NCBI GenBank assembly: GCA_963978895.1
Contig: OZ022239.1
Coordinates: forward strand, 35,882,830-35,946,829
From: Erpobdella octoculata
Taxonomy: Eukaryota > Annelida > Clitellata > Hirudinida > Erpobdellidae
Reading direction: 5' to 3'
DNA: 64,000 bases
Under the pieces are notes generated by a model, which saw only the letters and a program-made list of their open reading frames with translations, did no database searches and was not told the origin of the DNA. Every line of letters starts with the position of its first letter. Positions within the stretch are counted from its first letter, which is position 1. The position numbers were made by a program, and so were the translations under genes. Below, piece after piece: positions 51,945-64,000 of this stretch.

Positions 51945-52098
51945 CATGTATGTATGTATGTATGTATGTATGTATGTATGTATGTATGTATGTATGTATG
52001 TATGTATGTATGTATGTATGTATGTATGTATGTATGTATGTATGTATGTATGTATGTATGTATGTATGTATGTATGTATGTATGTATGTATGTATGTA
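51945..52098. repeat. (TATG)n microsatellite, left part
   Basis: About 38 TATG units ending ...TGTA directly at the CTAG end of the family B element. It continues in phase at 53431. Confidence 0.97.
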
Positions 52099-53430
52099 CT
52101 AGCAGTGCCCGTAGCGGCTTCGCTCGCATGAAATTTGAGAATTTGAACCATGCATACATAGTAGAGTACTGCACGGATCAATTTTTAGGTCTCGGCTCGG
52201 CTCGGCCCGTCGACATCTTGTCCCGTTTCAAAAACCGAAATTCCTGGCCCGGCACGGCCCGTCTAATATGGGCCCGGCCCGTTTTTACAGGCCTAGAAGT
52301 TCTATATACTTGATGAAAAACTTCGGCCCGTCCCACCTTGATTCACGTTTAGCCTGAACACCCTAAAATCACTAAAATGTCTATATACTTGGTTAAAAAT
52401 CTCGGCCCGTCCCACCTTGATTTAAGGTTTGGGCAGGGCCGTATGAAGACCCTAAAATAACGGCTTGGCCCATCCGTCCGTTGATAAACTGAACTCATTT
52501 ACTTTTAACCGGCACAAAACCTCAAAATACTATTTTTCACATCTGTAGCACTTACAGTTTTTGAGTAGCAGTTATTTTAAAATCAAATAACCGTTTTTCC
52601 ACCTCACATTTGAGGTCCTGGAACTGGAAACCAAATTTTCAAAAACTGGTAAAACACATATATTATTATTTCTGGAGTAGAAACCAAATACTAATTTTTA
52701 CTCCTGTAGCATCTACTGTTTTCGAGTAGTAGTTACATTAAAAACCAAATAACCTTATTTTCCACCCCACATTTGAGGTCCTGAAAACCACATTTTAAAA
52801 AAATGGTAAAACACGTATATCTTTATTTTTAGAATAGAAACTAAATACTAATTTTTACATCTGTGGTATTTACAGTTTTTGAGTAGCAGTTACTTTAAAA
52901 AACAAATAACCCTATTTTCCACCCCACATTTGAAGTCCTGGAAACCAAATTTTCAAAAAATGCTAAAACACGTATTTCATTATTTTTGGAGTAGAAACTA
53001 AATACTAATTTTCACTCCTGTAGCATTCACAGTTTTTGAGTAGCAGCTACTTTAAAAACCAAATAACCCAATTTTCCAACCCACATTTGAAATCCGGGAA
53101 ACCGAATTTTCAAAAAATGGTGAAACACATATCTTTTTATTTTTCAAAAAGAATCTATATACCAAATTTCAAAATCTCCTCATTTTTGGTTTTCGAGATA
53201 TACATTGTTTTAGAAAAAAGTTTGTTTTCCAGTTTTTTCCCCTCAGGAGCAAAATTTTCAAAAATCCTTTCTTAGCGGATGTTTACGCTATAAAAGTAAT
53301 ATAAGTTCCAAATTTCACGTTCCTAGAATGAGGCGTTTGAGCTCGGCGTTGATTATCAGTCAGTCATCTGTCAGTCAGTCAGTCAGTCAGTCAGTCAGTC
53401 AGTCAGGACATGTTCTTTTATATATATAGA
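52099..53430 (-). mobile_element. Helitron-like element, family B (copy 3), complete, inside a (TATG)n array
   Basis: Minus strand 5' end TCTATATATATAAAAG at 53430, a (CAGT)n patch (53356-53405), four satellite units (52526, 52687, 52844, 53001), GGCCCG repeats and 3' hairpin AGCGAAGCCGCT then CTAG at 52102-52099. The host base on the left is A and on the right T; removing the element rejoins TATGTA|TGTATG in phase, with no target-site duplication. This is the A^T insertion pattern of Helitrons. No Rep/helicase ORF, so non-autonomous. Confidence 0.88.
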
Positions 53431-53757
53431 TGTATGTATGTATGTATGTATGTATGTATGTATGTATGTATGTATGTATGTATGTATGTATGTATGTATG
53501 TATGTATGTATGTATGTATGTATGTATGTATGTATGTATGTATGTATGTATGTATGTATGTATGTATGTATGTATGTATGTATGTATGTATGTATGTATG
53601 TATGTATGTATGTATGTATGTATGTATGTATGTATGTATGTATGTATGTATGTATGTATGTATGTATGTATGTATGTATGTATGTATGTATGTATGTATG
53701 TATGTATGTATGTATGTATGTATGTATGTATGCATGTATGTATGTGTGTATGTATGT
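53431..53757. repeat. (TATG)n microsatellite, right part
   Basis: About 80 TATG units, near-perfect until variants after 53730. Overlapping Met-Tyr-Val-Cys and His-Thr-Tyr-Ile frames are artefacts. Confidence 0.97.
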
Positions 53758-54290
53758 TCCCCGATTATCATTTGCAGCTCTGAAAAACCCCATGATGATA
53801 GATTTTGAGAAGCTGAACACGATTTGTTAAGCCACTTTAGGGTTTAAATGTTTAAATCAAAAGTTATTAGCCGTGAAATTTCGACGGTTAACATAAACAA
53901 AATACGCCATTACGACGCGTTGCTTGAACCTTTAAAGCGAAAAACCACCCTTAGAAATAAACCTAATAAAATACTGTAGTAATAATCTTCGATTAAAAAT
54001 GTGGTTTTAAAGCATTTTACATTCTGCCTTTTGTTTAATTTTGCGTCGTAAAGTGCTGGTTACTATAAACTTGCAAAATTTCAATTGTAACCTGTAGTTT
54101 TGCTTTTGATGATATCAACTGAAAACTGTAGAAACTTCAGAAATCTAATTGTCAAACTAATAACGAGAAGGTCTTGCAGAATTAAATCGAAACTTCAAAC
54201 TAGTCGCAGAAGAAGCTTTCAGTGCGACTAAATTTTTGATTCTTCAACGAGCTGTTTCTGGGAAACATTATTATTATACAGGTTTTTATA
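53758..54290. other. Unassigned stretch
   Basis: No feature supported. Confidence 0.4.
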
Positions 54291-54297
54291 TAGCGCT

Positions 54298-54618
54298 TTG
54301 TTACAAAATAAAAGTCACAAAAGTGCACTGCACAACTATTCAGCCCCACCCAATGATCTTGCGGCGAGTGATTTCTTGAAGGCGTATTTAGAGAAGACCG
54401 AGAGTGTTCGCCAGTCTACTTCGTCCGCTTCTGGTCCGCTCTATTGTGCTGGAGGCTGTTCCAGCTCGCTGCTGGAATTCAGGCCTGTGGATGCTAACTA
54501 CATTATCCGTCTCATCAGGGCTTCACCTAACAAGAACTGTTCCTTGGATCCAGTGCCAACATGGATAATAAAAAAATATTCCAATGAACTGGCACCAGTT
54601 ATGAGTAGAAACATGTGA
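54298..54618 (+). pseudogene. LINE ORF2 fragment (linker before reverse transcriptase)
   Basis: The 106-codon frame contains VDANYIIRLIRASPNKNCSL then DPVPTWIIKKYSNELAPV. This is the conserved linker that precedes the RT domain in CR1/L2/Jockey-type LINEs. It is cut off before the RT fingers, and both ends are lost. Confidence 0.75.
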
Positions 54619-55250
54619 CTTGAACAACAATTGATACTACTATGGTGGATGACTTTGCTTCATCTGAGAGAACATGAATGAATGAAATAAAATAGTTGCG
54701 TTTTGGAACTCTTTTGTGTTTTTGCCAATGATATAAGATTTGCAGCGACAGTTTTGATATTCAGAAAGATTTTCATCAACTTCTCAAGTAGAAAAAGTGG
54801 CAGTTTCATATGAGCTGTATCTTTGCTTAATTTAATTAAAACAAAAACAAATGAGGTGATCTTTATTAGATTGGGTCACCATAATCTGGGGGGGGGGGGT
54901 TTCCGAAAAGTCAGTTGACGTGGGAGTGTTAACTCCGGCACTGATGGTAACAGCTCATGTGACTAGTGCATCTTTGTTTTATGACTTAAAATGGCAGTGA
55001 AGTTTAAATGACCACCAGCTGGTAGACTAATTAGAACCGATTCAAATTAAAATAAATATTTATAGAAATAAATTTTGAAAACTGTTATTTGTTGTTATTA
55101 AACCAAACAAATAAATATTTTCAATTAAATATTAAAAAAAATAATTTTATTAAACGTTTCAACCACTGAAATAAAATTATATATTAAAATAATTAGCTTG
55201 GCGTCAGTAAATATAGTTAAACGTCTGGGCCATAATTATTATTTATAACC
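54619..55250. other. AT-rich stretch with G-tract
   Basis: Contains a run of 11 G at about 54889-54899. No gene supported. Confidence 0.4.
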
Positions 55251-55254
55251 CAAC

Positions 55255-55410
55255 TTTGCTTTTGCAAGCCAGTCCTAAGCCTTGATGAAGGAGGAGGGAA
55301 TATTAAAAAGACCAAATTATGATCCACGACATAAAGTATTTTGGTATTTCCTACATACGGCTATATTAGTCTTAAAACAGCTAGCGTAAAGGACTATAAG
55401 CTGAATATAC
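55255..55410 (+). mobile_element. Retroposon family S, copy 2
   Basis: Homologous to the insert nested in the 3' LTR at 24594-24757: GCAAGCCAGTCCTAAGCC, GAAGGAGGAGGGAA, GATCCACGACA, CCTACATACGGC, GTCTTAAAACA, GTAAAGGACTATAA. More diverged and without a clear A-tail. Confidence 0.7.
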
Positions 55411-55734
55411 GTAGATGAAAAGAAAACTTATGACCTTGAGATTGTCGCACATAAGGCTCTCAATTAGGGGCCGTGTCAAATGCAAGAAAATGTGTTCATT
55501 CGTGCGAGTTATTGTCCTCGTTTGAAATAATTTCCTAAAAATAATTGAGAACAATTTTTCAGAACTCGTCGAGCATTTGCACAGCGAGATTCGTTGAAAT
55601 ATTTCACAAGGATGTAATGAATGACGTCATTTCCACCTTAATGACGTCAAAGGTGACGAGATGGATTTACTGCGCACCACATGTGCCATGTATGGTCAAA
55701 TGGGTCATTTACATTTACACAGAAACACACACAG
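55411..55734. other. Unassigned stretch
   Basis: A 118-codon frame starts at 55545 and runs into the TA repeat; no domain is recognised. A duplicated AATGACGTCA block (55618-55650) is the only structure seen. Confidence 0.35.
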
Positions 55735-55804
55735 ATATATATATATATATATATATATACATTCATAATAATAATTATTATATAATGTTATATATATATA
55801 ATGT

Positions 55805-55884
<80 letters not shown>
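55735..55884. repeat. (TA)n microsatellite, interrupted
   Basis: TA at 55735-55759, an AATAATAATTATTATA spacer, and TA at 55788-55884. Confidence 0.95.
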
Positions 55885-55888
<4 letters not shown>

Positions 55889-56115
55889 TCAACATACATA
55901 ATTTCTGATGTATGTATGCATGTTTATTTGTTATAATTTCCATGGCGTTGCAATAGCAAAATTAATTAAATAAATAAATATTGTTTATATTTAAATAAAT
56001 AAATATAAACATATAATATTTATGTCAGTGTGAGAAAGTAGACAAACAATGTGGTCGTTCAGTGACACTTCTAGGTGACAGTCGAAGTTATTTATAACTA
56101 ACTGACGTTGGTTGA
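55885..56115. other. AT-rich spacer
   Basis: Includes an imperfect repeat of AAATAAATAAATAT. No gene. Confidence 0.4.
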
Positions 56116-56527
56116 ATATGTGGAAATGCTATGTAAAATGTGGTTATGGGGAGATGCTGTGTGAGCATGTGGTTATGTGGAGATGTTGTGTGAGCATGTG
56201 GTTATGTGGAGATGTTGTGTGAGCATGTAGTTATGTGGAGATGTTGTGTGAGCATGTAGTTATGTGGAGATGTTGTGTGAGCATGTGGTTATGTGGAGAT
56301 GTTGGTGAGCATGTGGTTATGTGGAGATGTTGTGTGAGCATGTGGTTATGTGGAGATGTTGTGTGAGCATGTGGTTATGTGGAGATGTTGTGTGAGCATG
56401 TGGTTATGGGGAGATGTTGTGTGAGCATGTAGTTATGTGGAGATGTTGTGTGAGCATGTTGTTATGTGGAAATGAGGTGTGAGCATGTGGTTATGTGGAG
56501 ATGTTGTGTGAGCAAGTGACTATATGA
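56116..56527. repeat. 29-bp minisatellite
   Basis: About 14 units of GAGATGTTGTGTGAGCATG + TGGTTATGTG with changes TGGTT/TAGTT and occasional 1-2 bp gaps. It shares the TGTGTGAGNATGTG core with the 18/20-bp array at 9141-9645. Confidence 0.95.
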
Positions 56528-57654
56528 ACATGCGGTCATGTAGAGATCTTGAGCAAAATGTTTTTAATAAAATTTAATAACTAAAAACGTATTCATTTAT
56601 TTTTCGCTCATTTATCATTTGAATTCAGTGTTAAAAATGTTGTTAAACTAAACAAACATGATGAACTTCTACTGGTGAATTAAAAAGATTTACTTTGTAA
56701 AGATTTACTTCAACACTTCAAAATTTTTTAAACTGAAGCTCAGATATTTCATAAAAATCTGAAAGCCATAAGAAAGAGTGCCACTGGGACAAACAATTAC
56801 GAAGCAAGAGAGAGATGACAGGGAAAGCGAGAATGGAAAAGTTCTCACATGACTGCATTACATCCACTCCAGTGGTTCCAATCAAACGCCGCATTTCACT
56901 CATCTCAAACTATTTAAACGATGCATAATATTCACACTCTTTTCGCTTATATTTTATTGGAAATTCTTCTTGGGTTTCTTCTATGCTGAATTGCTACAAT
57001 AGAATTGAATATGGGTTCGTTTTTAAGAACACAGCTAAAATTTGAGCAGGTCGGATATGGTAAGCTATAATTAAACAATTAGACTTCACAGTGTGACTCA
57101 GCAACAACTGAAAAATCATGTTTGTGTTAGCAAAATACTTTTTAGTTTTGTTTAAGGTTTTATGTTAGTTTAATTGATTGATTGATGTTATTATTTGAAA
57201 TACAATCAGTAAATAATAATTATTATAAAATTTCTGCGTTGTTCAAGTTTGTTGAGAAAAATTTTTATTTATAAATAAATTTATTTACAAAACTATTTCA
57301 ATTAAGAAATATTTTTTGTCGTTAAAACGATTTTCTTGGTTAAAAGCGTCTGCAAAAGTAGATTTTTTGAAAAAGTTAATAACTTATTCCAAAAGTATGA
57401 CTTTTTCCTAGAAATTATATTTAAGCAATCAGACACAGCCAGACATCATTTTAAAGTACTTACACACCTTCAGAAACACACATAAAAGCAAACAAACATC
57501 GACACAAACGGACACACATAAGCAAACTAACGCGCACTAACAAAGCCACAAATATTCAGTATGGACAGAGCTAAATGGTCTCCACTTGTACGGCCTGTTT
57601 ACGTTCACTTCTTGGAACATTAAAATTGAGTTTCTTTACGACAGGTCGTGTAAT
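56528..57654. other. AT-rich non-coding stretch
   Basis: No gene supported; short ACACA-rich patch near 57460-57530. Confidence 0.4.
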
Positions 57655-57850
57655 GAAGCTTTCTCTGTTGAATTATATCTATTCCTCTTTCTTTCTCTGT
57701 TGAATTATATCTATTCCTCTTTCTTTCTCTGTTGAATTATATCTGCACCTCTCTCTCTCTCTCTCTGTTGAATTATATCTGCTCCTCTCTCTCTCTGTTG
57801 AATTATATCTGCTCCTCTCTTTTTCTCTGTTAAATTATATCTGCTCTGCT
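57655..57850. repeat. 32-bp minisatellite, left part
   Basis: About six units of CTCTGTTGAATTATATCTGC followed by TCCTCTCTCTTT. Interrupted by the LINE at 57851-59297 and resumed beyond it. Confidence 0.9.
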
Positions 57851-57920
57851 GTCCTTATTTATTTATTTATTTATATTCCCATTTTTAAAGTGCATTTAAA
57901 ATCCAAAAATAAAAGATTAT

Positions 57921-58249
57921 ACAAAGCACTCAGTCCAAAGTCAGCAAGCAAACAGTCAGAAATAAATAATAATAAATGGTAAGAAATTAATAGGAGATTA
58001 ATCAGGTTATATGGAGTGATTTGTTTAAAAGAAATAGTTTAAGTAGTGCATGAAAGTGATCAGAAGTCGTCTGCCTTCTGATCACACAAAGAACTCAGTC
58101 CAAAGTCAGCAAGCCAACAGTCAGAAATAATTAATAATAAATGGTAAGAAATTAATAGAAGTATAATCAGGTTATATGGAGTGATTTGTTTAAAAGAAAT
58201 AGTTTAAGTAATGCATGAAAGTGATCAGAAGTCGTCTGCCTTCTGATCA
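57921..58249. repeat. 165-bp tandem duplication with hairpin at LINE 3' end
   Basis: Units 57921-58085 and 58086-58249 differ at a few positions. Each ends in a perfect 10-bp hairpin TGATCAGAAG - 8-nt loop - CTTCTGATCA (58057-58084 and 58222-58249). The second hairpin lies in the last codons of ORF2. Confidence 0.9.
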
Positions 58250-59297
58250 ACGTTGGAAGAGAGTTCCAGATGATGGGCCCGGCAACGTGGAAACAACGGT
58301 CACCGAACCCTGTGAGACGAGATCTTTGGGTGACGAGAGTGGGGAGAGCAGCCGATCGGAGGGAAGATATTCTTGGTAGTGTGCCTGAGAACACAAGGAG
58401 AGAACTTAGGTACTCTGGAGATCCATGGAGCCTGACGCTAAAGATAATGCTTGATATCTTGTATGTAACTCTTTCCGACACCCTGAGCCACTGAAGCCCC
58501 ACCAAAAGTGGTGCAATCGGACAGAACCTTTTAGACCCGCAGACTAGTCTAGCGGCAGTGTTGATTACCTTTTGGAAGGTGATGAGTTACTTTTTATTAA
58601 CGTTTGAGAGTAAGGAGTTACAGTAGTCCAGGCGTGTCAGCACAAGCTGGACTACCAGAGTTGTAAGCAAGCCCTGAGGGACGAAAGGTCTGACATCTCT
58701 GAGGACACGCATAATGCCATAACAGCCAGCTGAGACCCTGTTTACATGAACTCCCATAGACAGGGTAGAATCAAGATGAACGCCGAGACTTCTGACCGTT
58801 CGTGAGGGGTAGATTTTTTCACCAGCAAGTTGGAGTGGCGTAGGTGGCATCTGACGTAAGGCATGGCTTGATCCGAACTACATCAACTCGGTTTTGTCCG
58901 AGTTTAGAGACAATCGGTTCGACCTCGTCCAGTCAGCGAGATGAGAGAAGCAAGTTTCAACCTGTCCTATGAGAGTCGAAACATCTACCGGCCTGCAGTG
59001 TCCGAAGAGTTGGATGTCGTCCGCGTATTGGTGACTGGAAAGACCATAGTCCGCAACAAGATTCTCAATATCAGCCACATACAGCAGAAACAAGAGCGGT
59101 CCTAGAACAGAAACCTGCGGGACCCCAGAACAGATATCATCACCCGAATCAGCCAGATCACCAGGCCCAATAATCGATTGTTTCTTGCCAATAAGATAAG
59201 ATTTGATCCATGCATGCGGAACCCGACGGATGCCGAATGTGACGTCTAGCCTAGTCAATAAGAGATCATGGTCGACAGTGTCGAAAGCGGCAGACAT
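58167..59297 (-). pseudogene. LINE ORF2, reverse transcriptase C-terminal half, two stops
   Basis: One continuous frame of 377 codons contains SAAFDTVDH (RT motif A), SGVPQVSVLGPLLFLLYV (motif B, with the usual Gly after PQ changed to Val) and QYADDIQLF (catalytic YADD, motif C). LNSDKTELM, LGVHLDSTLS, LDYCNSLL, VINTAARLV, VAGPIIWNSLP and the end FHALLKLFLLNKSLHIT follow. There are only two in-frame stops: TAG where Trp is expected after KTELM, and TAA after LLSNVNKK. No frameshift, so the copy is fairly young. CR1/L2/Jockey-type by motifs. Confidence 0.85.
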
Positions 59298-59880
59298 ATC
59301 TGTTGAATTATATCTGCTACTTTCTTTTTCTTTGTTGAATTATATCTGCTTCTCTTTTTTTCTCTGTTGAATTATATCTGCTCTTCTCTTTTTCTTTCTT
59401 TGTTGAATTATATCTGCTTTTCTCTTTCTCTGTTTGTTTAATTATATCTGCTACTCTCTCTTTCTCTGTTGAATTATATCTGCTCCTCTCTCTTTCTCTG
59501 TTGAATTATATCTGCTCCACTCTCTTTCTCTGTTGAATTATATCTGCTCCTCTCTCTTTCTCTGTTGAATTATATCTGCTCCTCTCTCTTTCTCTGTTGA
59601 ATTATATCTGCTCTTCTCTCTTTCTCTGTTGAATTATATCTGCTTTTCTCTTTCTCTGTTTGTTTAATTATATCTGCTACTCTCTCTTTCTCTGTTGAAT
59701 TATATCTGCTCCTCTCTCTTTCTCTGTTGAATTATATCTGCTTTTCTCTTTCTCTGTTTGTTTAATTATATCTGCTACTCTCTCTTTCTCTGTTGAATTA
59801 TATCTGCTCCTCTCTCTTTCTCTGTTGAATTACATCTGCTCCTCTCTCTTTCTCTGTTGAATTGTATCTGCTCCTTTTTT
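59298..59880. repeat. 32-bp minisatellite, right part
   Basis: About 18 units, spacing 32 bp where intact (for example 59531 to 59563), with variants carrying TGTTTGTTTAATTATATC. Pyrimidine spacers vary in length. Confidence 0.92.
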
Positions 59881-60895
59881 TTCTTTTCTTTAAATCTTTG
59901 TGTTTGTTTTTTTTTATTTGAAAAGCAGACTCATTCACGTTCAGAAAGAGTTGTTAAAAAAATCCATATATGAAAAGTCATGAATTTTCCATAGAAGAAA
60001 AGTGAAGTGTGGAGGGAGTAAGAGTTGAAATGATGTGGGGTTGATGGGATGAGAAGTGAACGAGTGAGGTACTTGATGAGGGGGATAGTAAGAAGGGTCG
60101 CGAAAGGGTTCGAGCAGTTCCTGAGGATAAAAAATACGTTTGCAAAATTTAGGTGACGGGAGAAGAAAGAGGATTAGTTTAATGAACTTAAGATGGATCG
60201 CATTTCTAGCATCTCAAAAGACGAGACATGAGCGCACGATAATAGCAAAAAATGGAATTTCGTTTATAGGGTTTTATATATATATATAAGTGAACAGGTA
60301 CGCCATATTGGTTTAACCTACATGTAAAAGGTTTTTCAACTTTACATTCAAACGAATAATAACTCTGTATGAAACTTATTGATTTTATAATAAAACCTAG
60401 ATAGCATAATAATATGTGATTAAATCATATTTTATGTCTTAAAGATTATTAAAAAGATTTGAATTCCTTACAAAATTCAGCTTTGTTATTTCGTACCTAT
60501 AGAAATATTTCCACGAATCTACAATGCAGCATTGAAAATTGTTATTTTTAAAGACTCTTTCCATTTTCAAAATAGTTGGAAACAATAATGAAATTATATT
60601 TCGTTAGAACAGACTAACAGATTGGGTGGTATCTTGGTCAACCACACGTCCCCACTGGTACACCCCCCCTCCGGGAGTACACTTGGGGACCGAAAACGAA
60701 AATTCCAAGATTTACAAAATCTGTTCTGACAATCAATATTATAAAACACAATGGACGGAAAATATGAAATAAAAGACACAAAAGAATATTCCATCTTTGA
60801 TAAATTTTATCTGATAAAACTCCAACGTGATTGCCTGTCTATGCTGGCATCCCACGTGCTCGACAAACGATATCCGTTATTTAACTCTTGCTCAC
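59881..60895. other. Unassigned stretch
   Basis: No gene supported. A C-rich patch (TACACCCCCCCTCCGGGAG) lies at 60660-60678. Confidence 0.4.
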
Positions 60896-61795
<900 letters not shown>

Positions 61796-63504
61796 ACACA
61801 TCCAGACATTTACACGACAGTGCACTTAGAACGACAGATTTATAATGCCAGGCAATGACAACAATTGGAAGACCTTTGATTGTTTGTTCTGGCTGCAAAA
61901 TGATGCTTGCAAAAAATATTCGGTGACCAGAGAGACGACGTGAACAGCAGCGGACACTCTGAGATGCAACCTGGGTCAGTTGAAAGGTCATTTGATATTC
62001 TACGTGCTTCTTCCATCCATCATCCAGTAGGAATCTATCCACCAGGAACCAGTCCCTGCATACCCAAGCGATGTCCTGGTTCCTTGAGAGAAATAAAAGT
62101 AAACAATCAAATTATACGTATGGATCGCAGGACGCGAAGAAAAATAAATAACAACATCGTTTATAATTTTGACAAATCGTTTCAAGTTTTTTTTCTCGTG
62201 TTTCAAGACGCGAAGAATAAGTTGTAGTGAAAGTATATTTTGAATAATTCGATCATTTTTCAGATGAATTTCCATGAGCAAGACACCCGCATTTCCCTGC
62301 TACCCAGCCACACCGCCACCCTGCCACCCTGCCACCCCCATTATTCATATCCGCCCCTCTTGTGACGTTAATTTGCAAAATTAGAAAATATACTTGCAGT
62401 ATATCGTTTTTCCCGAAAATTCATCTGTCTCTTCTGAAGTGAACCTGAACAAATAGATTCAACACTTCGTTTCATATTTTCTCTCATCAAACGCTAACGA
62501 CCGTCCTTGCTTTACTTTGATATTGAAATGAGATTTTTTTGAAGTCGCCAGGCTGCCCGTGGCCGTCCCTGGGGGGTTAAGTAGAGGGGGGAGGTTAAAA
62601 TTCAATTATAATTAAGCAATAATAATAATAAAGAAATATTAATATAATAAAACTGTAAAAATTTAATTTTGCCTGCCGGTAAACTTTCTGATTTGATGTT
62701 ATTTTTGACAATTTATCGACGTCATATAATCGTAGTCATTAAAAGCGTGACGTGATTGATTGCTGATTGGTTCTTACGAATGGAAAGTGTCGTAGATTCT
62801 AATTAGAGCATTCCATTCATTGAGGACACCTGGAAACAAATATACAACCATATTTTAGCATCGGTGACATGCCGGGAATGATATCTTTTATTTTTTTATA
62901 TCAGTGGAATCTTTATTTTTTGCTTTTAAACAACCGATTTTTTAATTTTCAAGCTTTGGCAAAATAATAACATTGCCTTCTACACGAATATACATTATTA
63001 AGTAAAATAAATTTTAAAATATTTTATTTGATCTGTTTTTTTAAATTACCTAATTTATTAAATATTATTAATTATATTATTTTCTTCTTAAACTGTTTAA
63101 TACTTTTTGTTATTTTCTCAACAACCACCCTGTTTGCTGATAAAGATCAATATTATTTGTTTGACTTTGATCGACTGAAAATATTAATTTAGGATTGTGC
63201 TGTTATGGTTGCCAAGGACCGACGTTATGTGGTTTTTAAAAGTATCTATTGAAAGAGAAAGAATGTATTTATATACATTTTTTGTTTGTTAGTTTTTAAC
63301 TTATTTATTTATTTATAATTTTATTCAAATATCAATTTACTAGTTTTCTTACATATTTTTTAATCGTATAATTGCTAACTCATCTAGTTATTTATTTGCC
63401 GTTTTAATTGTAAACCCATTTGCTCATGTATTTATATATTCCTTGATTTATTCACGTAGATAGCTAAATATTTAGTTATTCTATTTATATATTCCTTAAT
63501 CAAG
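61796..63504. other. Non-coding stretch
   Basis: Contains a 9-bp hairpin (AGGAACCAG at 62044-62052, CTGGTTCCT at 62076-62084) and a small CCACCCTG repeat at 62306-62334. Otherwise AT-rich with no gene supported. Confidence 0.45.
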
Positions 63505-64000
63505 GGGCGGGGTACCCGGCGTTGTCCGGGGTTTTTAGAGGTTTTTCTAATGTTTGTCTCACTCGCTCCCGTTTCCTTCCCCGCTTGCTCTCCAGCTCCC
63601 GGGCGCTTTCCCGTTCCCGCTTGCTTTCCCGCTCCCGCTCCCGGTCACTTTCCCGTTCCCGGTTGTTTTCTTGCTCCTGGTAGCTTTCCCACTCCAGTTC
63701 GCTTTCTCGCTCCTAGTCGCTTTACCGCTCCCAGTCACTTTCCCGCTCTCGCTTGCTCTCCCGTTCCCTGTAGCTTTCCTTTTCCCGCTTGCTTTTTCGC
63801 TCTCAGTTGTTTTGTCGTTCCCGCTTGCTTTCCCGTTCCCGTTTCCGCTCATTTTCCAGTTCCCGTTTCCGGTAATTTTGTGACCGATCTCATTTTTTCA
63901 CTATAATTATCCCTCATTGACTTTCTTGGTTGTGTAAAAATTTTATTATGATCGAATAAATGGTGTAGCAATGCCCATAAAACATACATACTTACAGTCA
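63505..64000 (-). mobile_element. Helitron-like element, family A (copy 6), cut by window end
   Basis: The block GGGGTACCCGGCGTTGTCCGGGG is the complement of the 3' hairpin, followed by TTTTTAGAGGTTTTTCTA as in the other copies. A GC-rich 18-bp minisatellite spans 63560-63860, then the complement of the 5' blocks (TGTGACCGAT, CTTGGTTGTGTAAAAATTT, GTAGCAATGC). The terminal CTAG is mutated. The 5' end lies beyond 64000. Confidence 0.75.

Larger units (their letters stand above)
57851..59297 (-). mobile_element. 5'-truncated LINE inserted in the minisatellite
   Basis: On the minus strand it starts inside the RT domain (59297), runs to the ORF2 stop near 58167 and ends in a TAAA-type tail (about 57870-57852). 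Both flanks are the same 32-bp minisatellite; ATATCTG occurs at both junctions and may be the target duplication. The 3' end contains a tandem duplication of 165 bp (57921-58085 and 58086-58249). Confidence 0.85.

Overview
This is a eukaryotic, AT-rich window (an invertebrate animal by its repeat repertoire; a mollusc or other lophotrochozoan is only a guess). I find no rRNA, no free tRNA gene, no CRISPR array and no convincing intact host gene. It is a graveyard of mobile elements embedded in an unusually dense set of micro- and minisatellites. Almost every long open frame is a translation of a simple repeat, such as (GAT)n read as poly-Asp, poly-Met or poly-Ser.

Layout. 0-12.6 kb: minisatellites (7-, 20-, 18/20- and about 50-bp units), two copies of a small dispersed repeat (family R) and a long (ATC)n array. 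12.6-16.4 kb: a tRNA-derived SINE and three Helitron-like insertions of 'family A', which carry an 18-bp GC-rich internal minisatellite. 16.6-18.7 kb: a decayed CR1/Jockey-type LINE. 19.4-22.8 kb: Helitron-like families B, C and A separated by long (TA)n arrays, a minus-strand hammerhead ribozyme of Penelope-like type at 21289-21332, and a GC-rich 234-codon open frame. 22.77-24.87 kb: a small LTR retrotransposon with tRNA-Leu-type primer site, a SAP-domain gag-like ORF and no pol; its 3' LTR is split by a retroposon with a 12-bp target duplication. 26.8-28.2 kb: triplet arrays. 29.28-30.78 kb: a complete but dead hAT element with a perfect 8-bp target duplication. 30.8-32.2 kb: a dead pogo/Tigger-like element with repeated subterminal motifs. 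32.3-33.2 kb: family A Helitron-like copy, then a second, mutated hammerhead. 33.7-47.5 kb: family R, an 86-bp satellite and many microsatellites. 48.2-53.8 kb: two large family B copies with a 157-bp internal satellite and one family A copy; one B copy sits exactly at an A^T inside a (TATG)n array. 54-60 kb: LINE fragments, one of them inserted inside a 32-bp minisatellite. 61 kb: (CACATA)n. 63.5-64 kb: another family A copy running off the end.

Common theme. The Helitron-like families share one set of ends (5' TC followed by a TATATATATA tract, and 3' hairpin followed by CTAG), and many (TA)n arrays lie at those ends. The satellite content of this region therefore seems largely seeded by transposon termini and internal repeats. 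The strongest specific observations are the hammerhead pair, the A^T insertion into the TATG array, the 157-bp copy-number series, and the nested insertions that give a relative dating of events.
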